A program made the translations under genes and the position numbers. DNA of 64,000 nucleotides, taken from Metabacillus schmidteae. GTDB taxonomy: Bacteria > Bacillota > Bacilli > Bacillales > Bacillaceae. Where the stretch lies: NCBI RefSeq assembly GCF_903166545.1, contig NZ_CAESCH010000001.1:1182001-1246000 (forward strand). Reading direction: 5' to 3'. The notes beneath the pieces are model-generated. The model did no database searches and was not told the DNA's origin. It worked only from the letters and a program-made list of their open reading frames with translations. Positions 1 through 8,414 of this stretch are shown here, piece after piece; positions within the stretch are counted from its first letter, which is position 1; the number at the start of each line of letters is the position of its first letter.

Positions 1-384
1 GTATAGTTGCTCTCTAAAGTTTCGTTTTATTTCTTCAATACTGTGAGCACTCTTTTTAAAGGATCTGACTCCGCCGATTGTTCCGAAGACATATGTGGAT
101 GAGTTTGCAGCCTTCTTCGCGATTTCAACTGCTTTTTTATTAATTCTTCTAATCTCATCCTCTAATCCATATCGAGAAAGCTTGATATCATTCGCTCCAT
201 ATGTGTTTGTTTGAATTACGTTTGCACCAGCTTCAATATAGGCTTGATGAACTGCTAATACATCCTCAGGTCTAGATAGGTTTAACTCCTCAAAACAACG
301 ATCAACACCATGTGCATAAAGCATTGTGCCCATCGCACCGTCACCGATTAGAATTTTACTTTTTAACTCTTCTAAAAAACCCAT
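1..384 (-). CDS. yitJ: Bifunctional homocysteine S-methyltransferase / methylenetetrahydrofolate reductase, N-terminal part (YitJ)
   Basis: Only the first 128 codons lie in the window; the gene runs off the left edge. The translated start shows the homocysteine S-methyltransferase signature GDGAMGTM at about residues 14-21, followed by a [11 protein letters not shown] segment, both typical of the methyl-transfer barrel. The family makes methionine from homocysteine, and YitJ-type proteins add a C-terminal methylenetetrahydrofolate reductase domain, which cannot be seen here. The ATG at 384 is preceded by a GGAGG ribosome site. An S-box leader with its own terminator lies directly upstream, so expression should fall when SAM is plentiful. 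The yitJ name rests on the leader and on yajQ-cvfB as neighbours; a stand-alone methyltransferase cannot be excluded. Confidence 0.85.
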   Translation of the reverse strand, partial: MGFLEELKSKILIGDGAMGTMLYAHGVDRCFEELNLSRPEDVLAVHQAYIEAGANVIQTNTYGANDIKLSRYGLEDEIRRINKKAVEIAKKAANSSTYVFGTIGGVRSFKKSAHSIEEIKRNFREQLY

Positions 385-448
385 TGAATAAAGCCTCCGA
401 TCTATATGAATAGTAGGTAAATATTTTTTTAGAGAAAGGAAATAAAAA

Positions 449-471
449 AAGCCTTCTAGAAGAAGGCTTAG
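449..471 (-). terminator. Leader terminator of the yitJ S-box
   Basis: Read on the minus strand, a 9-bp stem AAGCCTTCT / AGAAGGCTT with loop TCT is followed by seven T residues. Its 5' arm (CTTCTTC, 459-465) can pair with GGAGAAG (484-490) just 3' of the aptamer, which gives a plausible antiterminator. This is the normal OFF-switch layout for S-box leaders: SAM bound, terminator formed. Confidence 0.85.
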
Positions 472-486
472 AAAAATTATTAGCTT

Positions 487-862
487 CTCCTTATCTTTCA
501 AGCATCTTACATGCTTAGCTGGAATTAGCACCTTGGCACTCGCAGAAGTCTTGGTTCGTGGTGGGAATTGATTGACGGTTTAGAATTAAACACTTTGAAA
601 ATAGTGTTGTGTCTTTTCTTTTAGCACGGCAAGCTTGCGCTTGCTGCGGCTTGACGAGCAAGCCTTGAGAAAGATAATTTAAAATGCCTCGAACAAACAA
701 GGACGCTTTGTTCGATTCATTTTAAATTATTTTTCTGTGCTAAAAGAAAACAACCTAGGCTTGCGTGCTTAACTTAGTCAATCATGTAAACCAGACTTCA
801 CTCGTTATTGACCGGTTGCTGAAGCTTCAAAGGGCCAGTCCCTCAGCTTCTCTTGATAAGAT
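487..862 (-). promoter_or_regulatory. SAM (S-box) riboswitch with greatly enlarged P3 arm
   Basis: On the minus strand the 5' half (about 862 down to 811) carries CTTATCAAGAGAAGC, GAGGGACTGGCCC and CAGCAACC. The 3' half (about 540 down to 488) carries AAGGTGCTAATTCCAGC and TTGAAAGATAAG. These are the conserved P1, kink-turn, P2, P3 and P4 parts of an S-box. A usual S-box is about 110-120 nt; here the halves are separated by roughly 270 nt, so the whole spans about 375 nt. The added sequence falls at the P3 position, where the loop tolerates variation, and it folds back on itself. The core therefore looks intact and probably functional. Confidence 0.9.
570..783 (-). repeat. Long palindromic insertion inside the S-box P3 stem
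   Basis: The block is bounded by GATTGAC / GTCAATC. Inside lies a perfect 14-bp inverted pair TTTTCTTTTAGCAC / GTGCTAAAAGAAAA (614-627 and 737-750). Further in are AATTTAAAATG / CATTTTAAATT and CGAACAAA / TTTGTTCG, so the centre forms a near-continuous hairpin around 690-715. One side of the outer arm also has a GC-rich section (628-665) with no matching partner. It contains a 61-codon open frame, but I see no ribosome site and no recognisable protein. It may be a small inserted mobile repeat tolerated because it only lengthens P3. Confidence 0.7.
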
Positions 863-911
863 ATGAAATTTTTGTCGTAAAAACTTTCATTCATATAAAA
901 GTATTACACCT

Positions 912-940
912 AATTTATCTAATATTTCGAAAAATATCAA
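912..940 (-). promoter_or_regulatory. Probable sigma-A promoter of the yitJ leader
   Basis: On the minus strand TTGATA (940-935) and TAAATT (917-912) are separated by 17 bp. Transcription would begin near 905, about 45 nt before the first S-box helix. Confidence 0.5.
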
Positions 941-1061
941 TAGTAAATTGACTATTTGGCAAAATTTACGTGAAATTGTTGTGTGTTTAGACCTTTATAA
1001 AAGTATGAAGTAAATATGAATTTATGCTTTATTATTTTGACTGGAAGTAATTTGGGTGAAA

Positions 1062-1091
1062 AATAGGGCTGAACTATAATAGTCCAACCCT
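1062..1091 (-). terminator. Terminator of yajQ
   Basis: On the minus strand GGGTTGGACTA / TAGTTCAGCCC forms an 11-bp stem with wobble pairs, followed by TATTTTT. It lies just after the stop codon at 1102. Confidence 0.8.
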
Positions 1092-1101
1092 GCTAACGAT
1101 G

Positions 1102-1593
1102 TTATCGATAATTAATGAATTGCACATCGATTGATAAGTCGGCTTCTCTAATGGCTGCAATAACTTGTTGAAGATCGTCACGACTTTTGCCTGTTACACG
1201 AATTTGATCATCCTGGATTTGGGATTTTACTTTTAAGCCCTTGTCTTTAATAATGCTATTTATCTTTTTAGCATTATCTTTGTCAATGCCTGAAACAAGT
1301 TCAGCTCTTTGACGAACAGTCCCGCCTGAAGCATTCTCAACTTTTTTATACGAAATATTTTTAATTGGAACATTACGTTTAATGAGTTTGGAAATAAGAA
1401 CATCCTTTAATTGCTCAAGCTTATATTCATCGTCAGAAACGAGAACGAGCTCTTCTTTCTCTAGAGAGATGTTGCTTTTGCTCCCCTTAAAGTCATATCT
1501 TGTCGCAATTTCTTTCATTGCAATATTAATCGCATTCGTTACTTCTGGAAACTCAATCTTTGATACAATATCAAATGAACTATCTTTCGCCAT
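1102..1593 (-). CDS. yajQ: YajQ family nucleotide-binding protein (UPF0234)
   Basis: The 163-residue product begins [18 protein letters not shown] and ends with the [13 protein letters not shown] tail usual for YajQ/YitK proteins. Length and fold agree with the family: two ferredoxin-like halves, the second around residues 90-163. Family members bind nucleotides, and some bind cyclic di-GMP; the role in Bacillaceae is not settled. The open frame extends 39 codons further upstream, but the ATG at 1593 has GGAG at the right distance and matches the family's N terminus, so that start was chosen. It lies between yitJ and cvfB (yitL), as yitK does in B. subtilis, and is divergent from cvfB. Confidence 0.93.
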   Translation of the reverse strand: MAKDSSFDIVSKIEFPEVTNAINIAMKEIATRYDFKGSKSNISLEKEELVLVSDDEYKLEQLKDVLISKLIKRNVPIKNISYKKVENASGGTVRQRAELVSGIDKDNAKKINSIIKDKGLKVKSQIQDDQIRVTGKSRDDLQQVIAAIREADLSIDVQFINYR

Positions 1594-1712
1594 AATTATC
1601 CTCCAATACGTATATAATATAGGTTGATTATAGTAAAATAAAACAATGATCACAACTTTTGAAGTTGGTCTAATGAATTTTTTTACAGAAAGAAGAAAGA
1701 GAGGATACATTT

Positions 1713-2576
1713 ATGATCCCAGGTACGTTTGCAACATTAACAATAGATGAAAAGGTAGATTACGGTTACTTTCTAACAGATGGAAGAGAACGAGTGCTTT
1801 TACATAATAATGAAGTGCTAGGAGAAGTAGAAGAAGGCGATAAGATTGAGGTCTTTTTTGGCGTTGATGCACAAGATCGACTATATGCCACAATGAAAAA
1901 ACCATATATTACAGAAGATACCTATGGTTGGGTTGAGGTTGTCGATATTGTAGAAGACATGGGAGCATTCGTGGATATCGGGTTAAGTAAAGACGGTCTT
2001 GTTGCGAAAGATCATCTTCCATTTTTAAGAGAGGTTTGGCCAAATGTAGGGGACAAGCTATATTGTACATTAAAGGTTTCAGGCAATGGCCGATTTTTTG
2101 TTCGGTTAGCAACAGAAGAAATCGTTGAACCGTTGATGAAGGAAGCAGACCGCTCGTTATTTAATAAAGAGGTAAAAGGAACAGTTTACCGAATGATTGT
2201 GGCTGGTTCATTTATTTTAACAGAAGAAGGATATAAAGGGTTTATTCATTCATCTCAGCGTGAAGTTGAACCAAGATTGGGTGAAACGGTGACAGGAAGA
2301 GTGATTGATGTAAAAGAGGATGGAACAATTAATGTTTCGCTCCTTCCTCGTAAGCATGAAGCACAAAGCGGTGATGCTGAAAAAATTTATGCCTACATGC
2401 AACAAAGAAATGGTTCAATGCCTTACACTGACAAAAGTGATCCAGAGGATATAAAAGAGAGATTTAATTTGAGCAAAGGTGCCTTTAAACGAGCACTAGG
2501 GCATTTGATGAAAAATGGTCGTGTGTATCAAAAGGATGGCTGGACGTACTTTAAAGAAGAGGATAACAACGAATAA
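1713..2576 (+). CDS. cvfB: S1-domain RNA-binding protein CvfB (YitL)
   Basis: This 287-residue cytoplasmic protein has three S1-like beta-barrel segments (roughly residues 1-60, 70-130 and 150-212) and a C-terminal winged helix (about 220-282). The segments GWVEVVDIVEDMGAFVDIGL and GRVIDVKEDGTINVSLLPRK are typical S1 sheets. CvfB-type proteins bind RNA, and in Staphylococcus they affect virulence gene expression; the Bacillus role is less clear. Start ATG 1713 has AGAGAGG upstream. It is divergent from yajQ and ends in a strong terminator, so it is probably a single-gene unit. Confidence 0.9.
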   Translation: MIPGTFATLTIDEKVDYGYFLTDGRERVLLHNNEVLGEVEEGDKIEVFFGVDAQDRLYATMKKPYITEDTYGWVEVVDIVEDMGAFVDIGLSKDGLVAKDHLPFLREVWPNVGDKLYCTLKVSGNGRFFVRLATEEIVEPLMKEADRSLFNKEVKGTVYRMIVAGSFILTEEGYKGFIHSSQREVEPRLGETVTGRVIDVKEDGTINVSLLPRKHEAQSGDAEKIYAYMQQRNGSMPYTDKSDPEDIKERFNLSKGAFKRALGHLMKNGRVYQKDGWTYFKEEDNNE

Positions 2577-2585
2577 TGGATGTAA

Positions 2586-2621
2586 TGGTTTTCACTTTTT
2601 AGAAAAGTGAAAACCTTTTTT
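2586..2621 (+). terminator. Terminator of cvfB
   Basis: Stem GGTTTTCACTTTT / AAAAGTGAAAACC is followed by TTTTTT. Confidence 0.9.
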
Positions 2622-2705
2622 GATTTGTAGAAAACTCTTTAAAACTGTGACTTTATTGACGATACAAGTATTGGCATAAAAATAGTTTTAAAGAGAGGGT
2701 TTAAT

Positions 2706-3674
2706 ATGATCATCAAGAAAATAGCATCCGTGTTGGGGTTAGTATTTCTTTTCGCGATAGCTGGTTGTTCCCAGGAAGAAGCAACCAGTAGAGTAGATGA
2801 GAAGGTGAAGATTGGGATTATGCTGTCTGATGTAGGGTTGGGAGATCAATCCTTTAGTGATTCAGCTTTCAATGGATTAATAAAAGCGAGGGATGAACTG
2901 GGTATAAGATTTGATTACCGCGAATTAAAGGAATCAGAAACATATGAAAATGGTTTAACTGAGCTGGTAGAAGAGGATCATGATATCGTTGTTGGTCTTG
3001 GTTTTATGGTGCAGGAGGATCTTGAAAAGATAGCTAAAAAATACCCGGATCAACAATTTATTTTAATTGATGCAATTTCGGAATTGAAAAACGTTACATC
3101 CATTACATTCAAGGAAGATCAAGGCAGTTTTTTAGCTGGAGTTGTTGCAGCGTTAACGACAAAAACTAATAAAATCGGGTTTATTGGCGGAGATGATGTT
3201 CCGCTCATTCATAAATTTGAAGAAGGTTTTGAAGAAGGTGCAAAATCAATTAATCCTTCAATACAGGTTGAGGCTACATATGCGAATGACTTTGGTAATG
3301 ATCAATTAGGTGCGAAGTTAGCTCGTGAAATGATACAGAACGATGTTGATGTCTTATATGCTGCAGCAGGGTTTACCGGCGTTGGGATGTTGAAGGAAGC
3401 ACAAGCAAACAAAGTGTTGGCAATTGGAGTAGACAGTGATCAATATTTTTATGCAGAAAAGGCGGTTGTGACTTCCATGTTAAAAAATGTTGATGTGGCA
3501 ATGTATCAATTAGCGGAACAGTTAATAAAGAACAATAAAGTGCAAACAGGACACATTGAATTAGGGATTGAGGATGATGGAATAGGACTGGCTCCTCTGA
3601 GAGTGTTTCCATTTTCAAAAGAACAACAAGACATCATCGAGGAATGGAAAAAGAAACTATCAAGTGACAGCTAG
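2706..3674 (+). CDS. BMP-family substrate-binding lipoprotein
   Basis: The 322-residue product has a lipoprotein signal peptide with lipobox AIAGC (Cys at about 21), followed by a two-lobed periplasmic-binding fold. Segments such as VKIGIMLSDVGLGDQSFSDSAFNGL, split here as VKIGIMLSDVG and SFSDSAFNGL, FKEDQGSFLAGVVAALTT and IGFIGGDDVPLI are characteristic of the Bmp/PnrA/Med group, which binds nucleosides or related ligands at the outer membrane face. No ABC permease genes are adjacent. Instead a chemoreceptor gene follows after 9 bp in the same direction. The likely role is therefore a ligand sensor feeding the chemoreceptor rather than transport; this is an inference. It is a paralogue of the Med-like lipoprotein at 23401-24354. 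Confidence 0.85.
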   Translation: MIIKKIASVLGLVFLFAIAGCSQEEATSRVDEKVKIGIMLSDVGLGDQSFSDSAFNGLIKARDELGIRFDYRELKESETYENGLTELVEEDHDIVVGLGFMVQEDLEKIAKKYPDQQFILIDAISELKNVTSITFKEDQGSFLAGVVAALTTKTNKIGFIGGDDVPLIHKFEEGFEEGAKSINPSIQVEATYANDFGNDQLGAKLAREMIQNDVDVLYAAAGFTGVGMLKEAQANKVLAIGVDSDQYFYAEKAVVTSMLKNVDVAMYQLAEQLIKNNKVQTGHIELGIEDDGIGLAPLRVFPFSKEQQDIIEEWKKKLSSDS

Positions 3675-3683
3675 GAGGATACT

Positions 3684-5336
3684 ATGACCATTAAGAATAA
3701 GATTTTATTTAACTCAATGAGTGTTTTAATCATTGCGATATTAATGATTGCGTTCATTATTTTTAATATGCTTTCCATTCAATCATCCAACCAAGGTGAA
3801 GTAAATACGTTATTAAATGTACAAAAGCTCCAGGCGGAAATGAATTCTACAAAGCAGGGATTAAATAATTTTTCCATCACTGGAACAGATGCACAAAAGG
3901 AAGAGGTTTTAGTAAGTATTTCGAATAGTGAAGAATTATTGGCAGAATTAAAAAAAGATATCACTTATGAGAAAAGTGTGGAAACCTTAAATAAAGCAAC
4001 CTCAAAATACGAGCAGTGGAAAGATGAAGTGAATACGGTTTTGGATAGTAAAGTTGGTCCGGAAGCGAAGCGACAGTCGAACCGGTTGAATGGAGTTTTA
4101 AACGATATTCATCTGTTAAACGAATATGCAAATGAACAATATTCAATCTTACAACGGGAATTAGCGAATCAAATATCTTTTGTTATTATCTCAGCGATTG
4201 TTGGAAGTATTGTTTTAATAGGACTATCGTTATTTATCACAATGAAAATAACAAATTCAATTACACGTCCTCTGAAGCAATTATCTAAAAATGCAAAAGA
4301 AATTGCTTCAGGAAATCTTGTTGTTGAAACAATTACGTATAAAGGAAAAGACGAATTAGGTTCATTGAACAGCTCGTTTACCCAAATGGTTGAGCAGCTG
4401 AAAGAATTATTGTTCTCTATAGAAACAGCAAGTACTAATGTCGAAAGCTTCGCAAGAGATTTAGATACAGAAAATAGAGGACTAACAGCCATAACAAACC
4501 AAGTGGCTGTTTCAACAAATGAAATGTCAATTGGTACGCAAAGTATTTCCAGTGACTTACAAGATGCAGTAACATTAATTGAACAAATGGACAATAACTT
4601 TAAGGAAAATGTCCGTAGTTCAGAAGAATCGGTTACGTTTGGAACTGAGGTTGTCTCAGTTATAACGGATGGTCAAGGAGCCATTGAATTGCAACGAACT
4701 TTAATGGTGAAAAATCAACAAACAAGTCAACAAATAGATGCAGCAACGAAGACATTTGCGGAATATACGACTGAAATTGAAGACATGGCAAAGACTGTTT
4801 CAGGTATAGCAGATCAAACAAACCTGTTGGCATTAAACGCAGCGATCGAAGCAGCGCGTGCTGGGGAAGCTGGAAAAGGCTTTGCTGTTGTCGCGGATGA
4901 GGTCAGAAAATTAGCAGAAGAAGCTACCAATTCAACGAAGCATATCTTCAACATGGTTGATAAAATTAAAGAAGGCATTTCTGAAGTGAGACAAGCGGTT
5001 CAAGAAGGTGTGGTCATTGCAGATGATCAGCAACAATCTATGAATACAACGACTGAAGCATTTGTAAAGATCGGTGATAGAGTAGATGAAATGATGAAGA
5101 GGCTCACGTCTTTAGTTGATGGAATGAATACCTCAAAACAGTTTGGTGAACAGGTGTTGAATAGTGTGGAAAGTATTAGTGCAGTAGTAGAGGAAACAGC
5201 AGCAGGAAACGAAGAAATTTCCGCCTCTACGACGGAGCAGCTGTCTGCGTTTGAAAAAATTGTGGAAAAGGTTGAGATGTTAAGAAAACTGACGGATGAC
5301 TTACAATCAACGATGAATTATTTTAAATTAAAATAA
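3684..5336 (+). CDS. Methyl-accepting chemotaxis protein
   Basis: The 550-residue receptor has one membrane segment near residues 9-30, an extracellular helical region of about 130 residues, a second membrane segment near 165-187, a HAMP linker (about 190-242) and a cytoplasmic signalling coiled coil. The signalling tip [16 protein letters not shown] and the following [15 protein letters not shown] start near residue 382. The extracellular part is all-helical, like a four-helix-bundle sensor, and shows no binding pocket motif I recognise. The AGGAGG site overlaps the end of the lipoprotein gene region, 9 bp downstream of its stop, so the two are surely co-transcribed. It probably signals through CheA/CheW to the flagellar motor. 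Confidence 0.93.
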   Translation: MTIKNKILFNSMSVLIIAILMIAFIIFNMLSIQSSNQGEVNTLLNVQKLQAEMNSTKQGLNNFSITGTDAQKEEVLVSISNSEELLAELKKDITYEKSVETLNKATSKYEQWKDEVNTVLDSKVGPEAKRQSNRLNGVLNDIHLLNEYANEQYSILQRELANQISFVIISAIVGSIVLIGLSLFITMKITNSITRPLKQLSKNAKEIASGNLVVETITYKGKDELGSLNSSFTQMVEQLKELLFSIETASTNVESFARDLDTENRGLTAITNQVAVSTNEMSIGTQSISSDLQDAVTLIEQMDNNFKENVRSSEESVTFGTEVVSVITDGQGAIELQRTLMVKNQQTSQQIDAATKTFAEYTTEIEDMAKTVSGIADQTNLLALNAAIEAARAGEAGKGFAVVADEVRKLAEEATNSTKHIFNMVDKIKEGISEVRQAVQEGVVIADDQQQSMNTTTEAFVKIGDRVDEMMKRLTSLVDGMNTSKQFGEQVLNSVESISAVVEETAAGNEEISASTTEQLSAFEKIVEKVEMLRKLTDDLQSTMNYFKLK

Positions 5337-5340
5337 AGAA

Positions 5341-5373
5341 AAGGGTGGTTCTATCAAAGAATCACCCTTTTTA
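5341..5373 (+). terminator. Terminator of the lipoprotein/MCP unit
   Basis: GGGTGGTTCT / AGAATCACCC stem with ATCAA loop, then TTTTT. The other strand serves a convergent small gene ending at 5376. Confidence 0.9.
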
Positions 5374-5375
5374 CC

Positions 5376-5507
5376 TTATTTATGGTCTGTTTCTTTAGAA
5401 TATTGTCTTTCACCTTTTTGGCGGTTTTTTTCACGCATCATGTTTTTCTCATGACGTTTCGCGTTGTTGTCTTGTGCTTTTTTATCATTATCACTAGTAT
5501 GTGGCAT
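5376..5507 (-). CDS. Small hydrophilic protein, DUF3941-like
   Basis: A 43-codon gene starts at ATG 5507 with AAGGAGC ribosome site 8 bp upstream. The product, MPHTSDNDKKAQDNNAKR followed by a Lys/Arg/Asn/Gln-rich stretch and ending QYSKETDHK, is highly charged and lacks hydrophobic segments. It resembles the short conserved DUF3941 proteins of Bacillus, a recollection that was not checked. No function is known to me. It shares a convergent terminator with the chemoreceptor gene. Confidence 0.7.
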   Translation of the reverse strand: MPHTSDNDKKAQDNNAKRHEKNMMREKNRQKGERQYSKETDHK

Positions 5508-5568
5508 GATGAAGCTCCTTTCAAACGAATGTAAGCTTATCATTCCCAATCAAAAATGCTCCTATGTG

Positions 5569-6426
5569 TTATACCTCATCATTTAAAAAGAAAATCGCGA
5601 GTGTTCCCGGTCCGGAATGAGCCCCAATAACTGCCCCGACAAGATTCACATAAACCTCTTTCGGTGAAAAGGCCTCTTGTATTAACGCTTTCATCTCATT
5701 GGCAGCTTCCTCATCATCACCATGGCTTACGGCGATTGTTTGATTTTCAAGATTCACACCGCGTTCCTTCATCAATTCAATAATTCGTCTGAACACTTTT
5801 TTACGGCCTCTTATTTTTTCAAGGGGCACGAGCTTTCCGTCTTCAACATGAAGGAGAGGCTTTATATTTAATAACCCGCCAACAAACGCAGATGCTTTGC
5901 TGATTCTGCCGCCACGTGCTAAGTATTCTAAGTTATCAACAGTAAAAATATGTTCAATCTTTTTGCAGTAATTTCTTACCGCAGCTTCTATTTTAGAGAG
6001 AGGTTGTCCGCCTTTGGCAAGATCAACTGCGTATTTAACAGCTAAGCCACAACCTAGTGAAGCACATTTAGAGTCGATAATAGATAACTCAAACTCCGGG
6101 AATTCTTCCAGTACTTCATTTCGAATCATCATGGCTGTTTGGTATGTCCCTGAGAGCTCTGATGAAAAACATACATATAAACTAGGGGTTCCCTTTTTGG
6201 CCAGATCAGTAAATACATCTTTAAATAAAGAAGGTGATATTTGAGAAGTTTTTACCACTGTTCCTTCTCGCATGGCATCATAGATTTCTTTCGGTTTAAT
6301 TTCTTTTTGGTCCTCGAGTTGTTTTCCATCAATTTCAACGCTTAAAGGGAGAAACGAAACGGAGTTTTCTTCGAAAAACTCAATTGGTAAATCTGAAGCA
6401 CTATCAGCTAAAATGTGAACATTCAT
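5569..6426 (-). CDS. DegV family fatty-acid-binding protein (YitS-like)
   Basis: The 285-residue protein has the DegV/EDD two-domain layout: N-terminal ADSASDLP at residues 7-14, the TSQISPS loop near 60, the [10 protein letters not shown] segment in the middle and the C-terminal [17 protein letters not shown] strand-loop. DegV proteins bind a fatty-acyl chain, and in Gram-positives FakB proteins present fatty acids to the kinase FakA. Whether this one is a FakB cannot be told from the sequence. Start ATG 6426 has GAGGTG upstream. It is divergent from yitT, the same pair as yitS-yitT of B. subtilis. Confidence 0.9.
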   Translation of the reverse strand: MNVHILADSASDLPIEFFEENSVSFLPLSVEIDGKQLEDQKEIKPKEIYDAMREGTVVKTSQISPSLFKDVFTDLAKKGTPSLYVCFSSELSGTYQTAMMIRNEVLEEFPEFELSIIDSKCASLGCGLAVKYAVDLAKGGQPLSKIEAAVRNYCKKIEHIFTVDNLEYLARGGRISKASAFVGGLLNIKPLLHVEDGKLVPLEKIRGRKKVFRRIIELMKERGVNLENQTIAVSHGDDEEAANEMKALIQEAFSPKEVYVNLVGAVIGAHSGPGTLAIFFLNDEV

Positions 6427-6594
6427 TTTAACACCTCATTACATTCGAGAAGTACCTCGAATTGTTATATGTAAAAAAAGCTTTATATGTTTAGTTTATT
6501 CATTCTATTGATAAAATACAATCTTTGTATTCAAATGAAGTAAAGTTGGGAAAAACTAGAGCAAGGAGAGATTTTATTATAAGGAGCAGATTAC

Positions 6595-7437
6595 ATGCTT
6601 AAAAATGAAACAATGAAGATTATTGTCGTCATAATAGGTGCTTTTTTAAATGCTGTTGGCTTAAACATGTTTCTAATCCCTGCAAATGTATATGCAAGCG
6701 GATTTACTGGGATTGCCCAGCTTCTATCTAGCATACTTGAGGAATATACACCATTTTTTATTTCGACCGGTGTGTTACTATTACTATTAAATATACCAGT
6801 TGCCATTTTAGGATGGTTAAAAGTAGGGAAATCATTTACTTTATACAGTTTCTTGAGTGTTGCAGCCACAACCGTGTTTTTAGGAATAGTACCCCTCCAT
6901 TCATTTTCCCAAGATATTTTACTGAATGCAGTGTTTGGCGGTGTAATTGTTGCTGTTGGGGTTGGGATTACCTTAAAATACGGTGCCTCAACAGGAGGTC
7001 TAGATATTATTGCCATGATTTTATCCCGGATGAAGGATAAGCCGGTTGGAACCTATTTCTTTTTATTTAATTCAATAATTATTCTTACAGCAGGTTTATT
7101 ATATGGATGGGAAAAGGCATTGTATACATTGGTAGCTCTTTATGTATCAACTAGGGTAATTGATGCAATTCATACAAGACATGCAAAATTAACAGCCATG
7201 ATCATTACGAAAAAGGCAGATTCGTTAAAGGCGGCCATTCATTCCCGTTTGGTTAGAGGAATCACAATGATTCCTGCGAAAGGTGCATTTACAAATGAAC
7301 CGAAAGATATGCTTATTATCGTTATTACAAGATATGAACTATATGACCTTGAAAAAATTATTAAAGAAGAAGATCCGAATGCATTTACAAATATTGTTCA
7401 AACAACAGGGATATTTGGCTTCTTTAGAAAGGAATAG
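6595..7437 (+). CDS. yitT: YitT family membrane protein (DUF161/DUF2179)
   Basis: The 280-residue protein has five or six hydrophobic helices in its first 190 residues, then a soluble C-terminal DUF2179 domain (about 200-278) containing LVRGITMIPAKGAF and ending TTGIFGFF. The motif GVGITLKYGASTGGLDII is diagnostic of the family. The function is not established; members are abundant in Bacilli. ATG 6595 follows AAGGAGC. The BsuPI lipoprotein gene starts 8 bp after its stop, so the two are likely translated from one message. Confidence 0.92.
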   Translation: MLKNETMKIIVVIIGAFLNAVGLNMFLIPANVYASGFTGIAQLLSSILEEYTPFFISTGVLLLLLNIPVAILGWLKVGKSFTLYSFLSVAATTVFLGIVPLHSFSQDILLNAVFGGVIVAVGVGITLKYGASTGGLDIIAMILSRMKDKPVGTYFFLFNSIIILTAGLLYGWEKALYTLVALYVSTRVIDAIHTRHAKLTAMIITKKADSLKAAIHSRLVRGITMIPAKGAFTNEPKDMLIIVITRYELYDLEKIIKEEDPNAFTNIVQTTGIFGFFRKE

Positions 7438-7444
7438 AATAGAA

Positions 7445-7927
7445 ATGAGATTATCATTATTTCTAATGAGTGTACTAATATCCCTGCTGCTCACAGGTTG
7501 CACTTCTGATAACAAAGGTAATGCAACTGGGGAGCCAAATCAGGAAATGGAGGTACTGGAAGTCATGAGCAATGAACTCAAGTTGGATTTTCAAGTGATG
7601 CCCTCTTCTAAAGAAACCCAATTTATTATCACCTTAACAAATCAATCAGATCAATTGAAAAAGCTGGAATTTCATAGTAGTCAAAAATATGAAATTAATG
7701 TAACAAATGATAAAGGGGAAGAAGTGTTTATTTATTCAGAGGGAAAAATGTTTTCACAAGCACTTGAGACAGCTTTAATTAAATCCGGTGAAAGTATGGA
7801 GTGGGAAGAAATTTGGCAACATGAAAGGTTGCCGGCTGGCAAATACACGGCGAAAGTTTCCGTTTTATCTCATAAGGATGAAAATCTCACAATGGAAAGA
7901 GAATGGACTGTACCTTCAGATAAGTAA
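7445..7927 (+). CDS. Lipoprotein with BsuPI (intracellular proteinase inhibitor) domain
   Basis: Starting at ATG 7445, the 160-residue product has a short signal peptide with lipobox LLTGC (Cys at about 19). A beta-sandwich domain from about 40 to 155 follows, containing FIITLTNQSDQ and AGKYTAKVSV, the pattern of BsuPI/Ipi proteins. B. subtilis has ipi right after yitT, but that protein is cytoplasmic and inhibits the intracellular protease IspA. Here the same domain is predicted to be exported and membrane-anchored, so its target is probably different. A longer open frame begins inside yitT at 7283 but ignores the lipoprotein signal; AAAGGAA upstream of 7445 supports the shorter start. Confidence 0.82.
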   Translation: MRLSLFLMSVLISLLLTGCTSDNKGNATGEPNQEMEVLEVMSNELKLDFQVMPSSKETQFIITLTNQSDQLKKLEFHSSQKYEINVTNDKGEEVFIYSEGKMFSQALETALIKSGESMEWEEIWQHERLPAGKYTAKVSVLSHKDENLTMEREWTVPSDK

Positions 7928-7949
7928 ACTGAAGGTCAGTCCAAATAGC

Positions 7950-8144
7950 TTAAATGGAGTCAATCGCTTGTTGAAACTCTCTTAATTGAGCTCTTTCAGC
8001 ATCGGTGCAATTTGCATAAGCTGAGGACAAGGCATTTTTTGCTTTTAAGACAGCTTCATATTTATCACCTTGCTGAGAGCCTGTGGCAACTGAATTGGCA
8101 TATGCGACAGCTTCACGTGCTTGTTGGAATAATTGATTTGTCAT
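7950..8144 (-). CDS. Small protein, DUF3813-like
   Basis: The 64-residue product MTNQLFQQAREAVAYANSVA... is Ala/Gln-rich and helical, resembling the short DUF3813 proteins of Bacillus (recalled, not searched). The ribosome site GGAGG lies inside the last codons of the upstream 50-residue gene, and the two genes abut, so they are translationally coupled. No function is known to me. Confidence 0.75.
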   Translation of the reverse strand: MTNQLFQQAREAVAYANSVATGSQQGDKYEAVLKAKNALSSAYANCTDAERAQLREFQQAIDSI

Positions 8145-8297
8145 TTAAAAACCTCCAAGCAAACTGTCGTCAGTTTTATTTGATTTATGTTGTTCTGATT
8201 CAGAAAGTGTTGAATGGTAAGGGAACCTCTCATCGTGTTTAGTAACTGTATCTTTGCCTTGTTGTACAAAACGTCGTGATTTGTTACGTTTACCCAT
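8145..8297 (-). CDS. Small basic protein of unknown function
   Basis: A 50-codon gene starts at ATG 8297 with AAGGGGGG upstream. The product begins MGKRNKSRRFVQQGKDTVTK and ends KTDDSLLGGF; it is strongly basic at the N terminus and acidic in the middle, with no membrane segment. Its stop codon directly precedes the next gene's ATG. The strong ribosome site and the coupling argue that it is real. I do not recognise a family. Confidence 0.7.
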   Translation of the reverse strand: MGKRNKSRRFVQQGKDTVTKHDERFPYHSTLSESEQHKSNKTDDSLLGGF

Positions 8298-8414
8298 TGA
8301 AAAAGCCCCCCTTATATGTGTTGACGCTAACTTCGCGTCTAGATTATTTTGTACATTCCTGCAAATAATATAAATGGCAATATGTATCTTATTTGTTTGA
8401 GTTTTTCAAGTGCC

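Noticed and set aside
515..700. 61-codon open frame on the minus strand within the S-box leader
   Set aside because: It runs through the palindromic insertion and the conserved aptamer 3' half, has no ribosome site and resembles no protein; it is a by-product of RNA-coding sequence.
4169..4594. 141-codon open frame antisense to the chemoreceptor gene
   Set aside because: It is the opposite strand of a strongly supported coding region and has no independent signals.
6591..7016. 141-codon open frame antisense to yitT
   Set aside because: It mirrors membrane-helix codons of yitT; no ribosome site or recognisable product.
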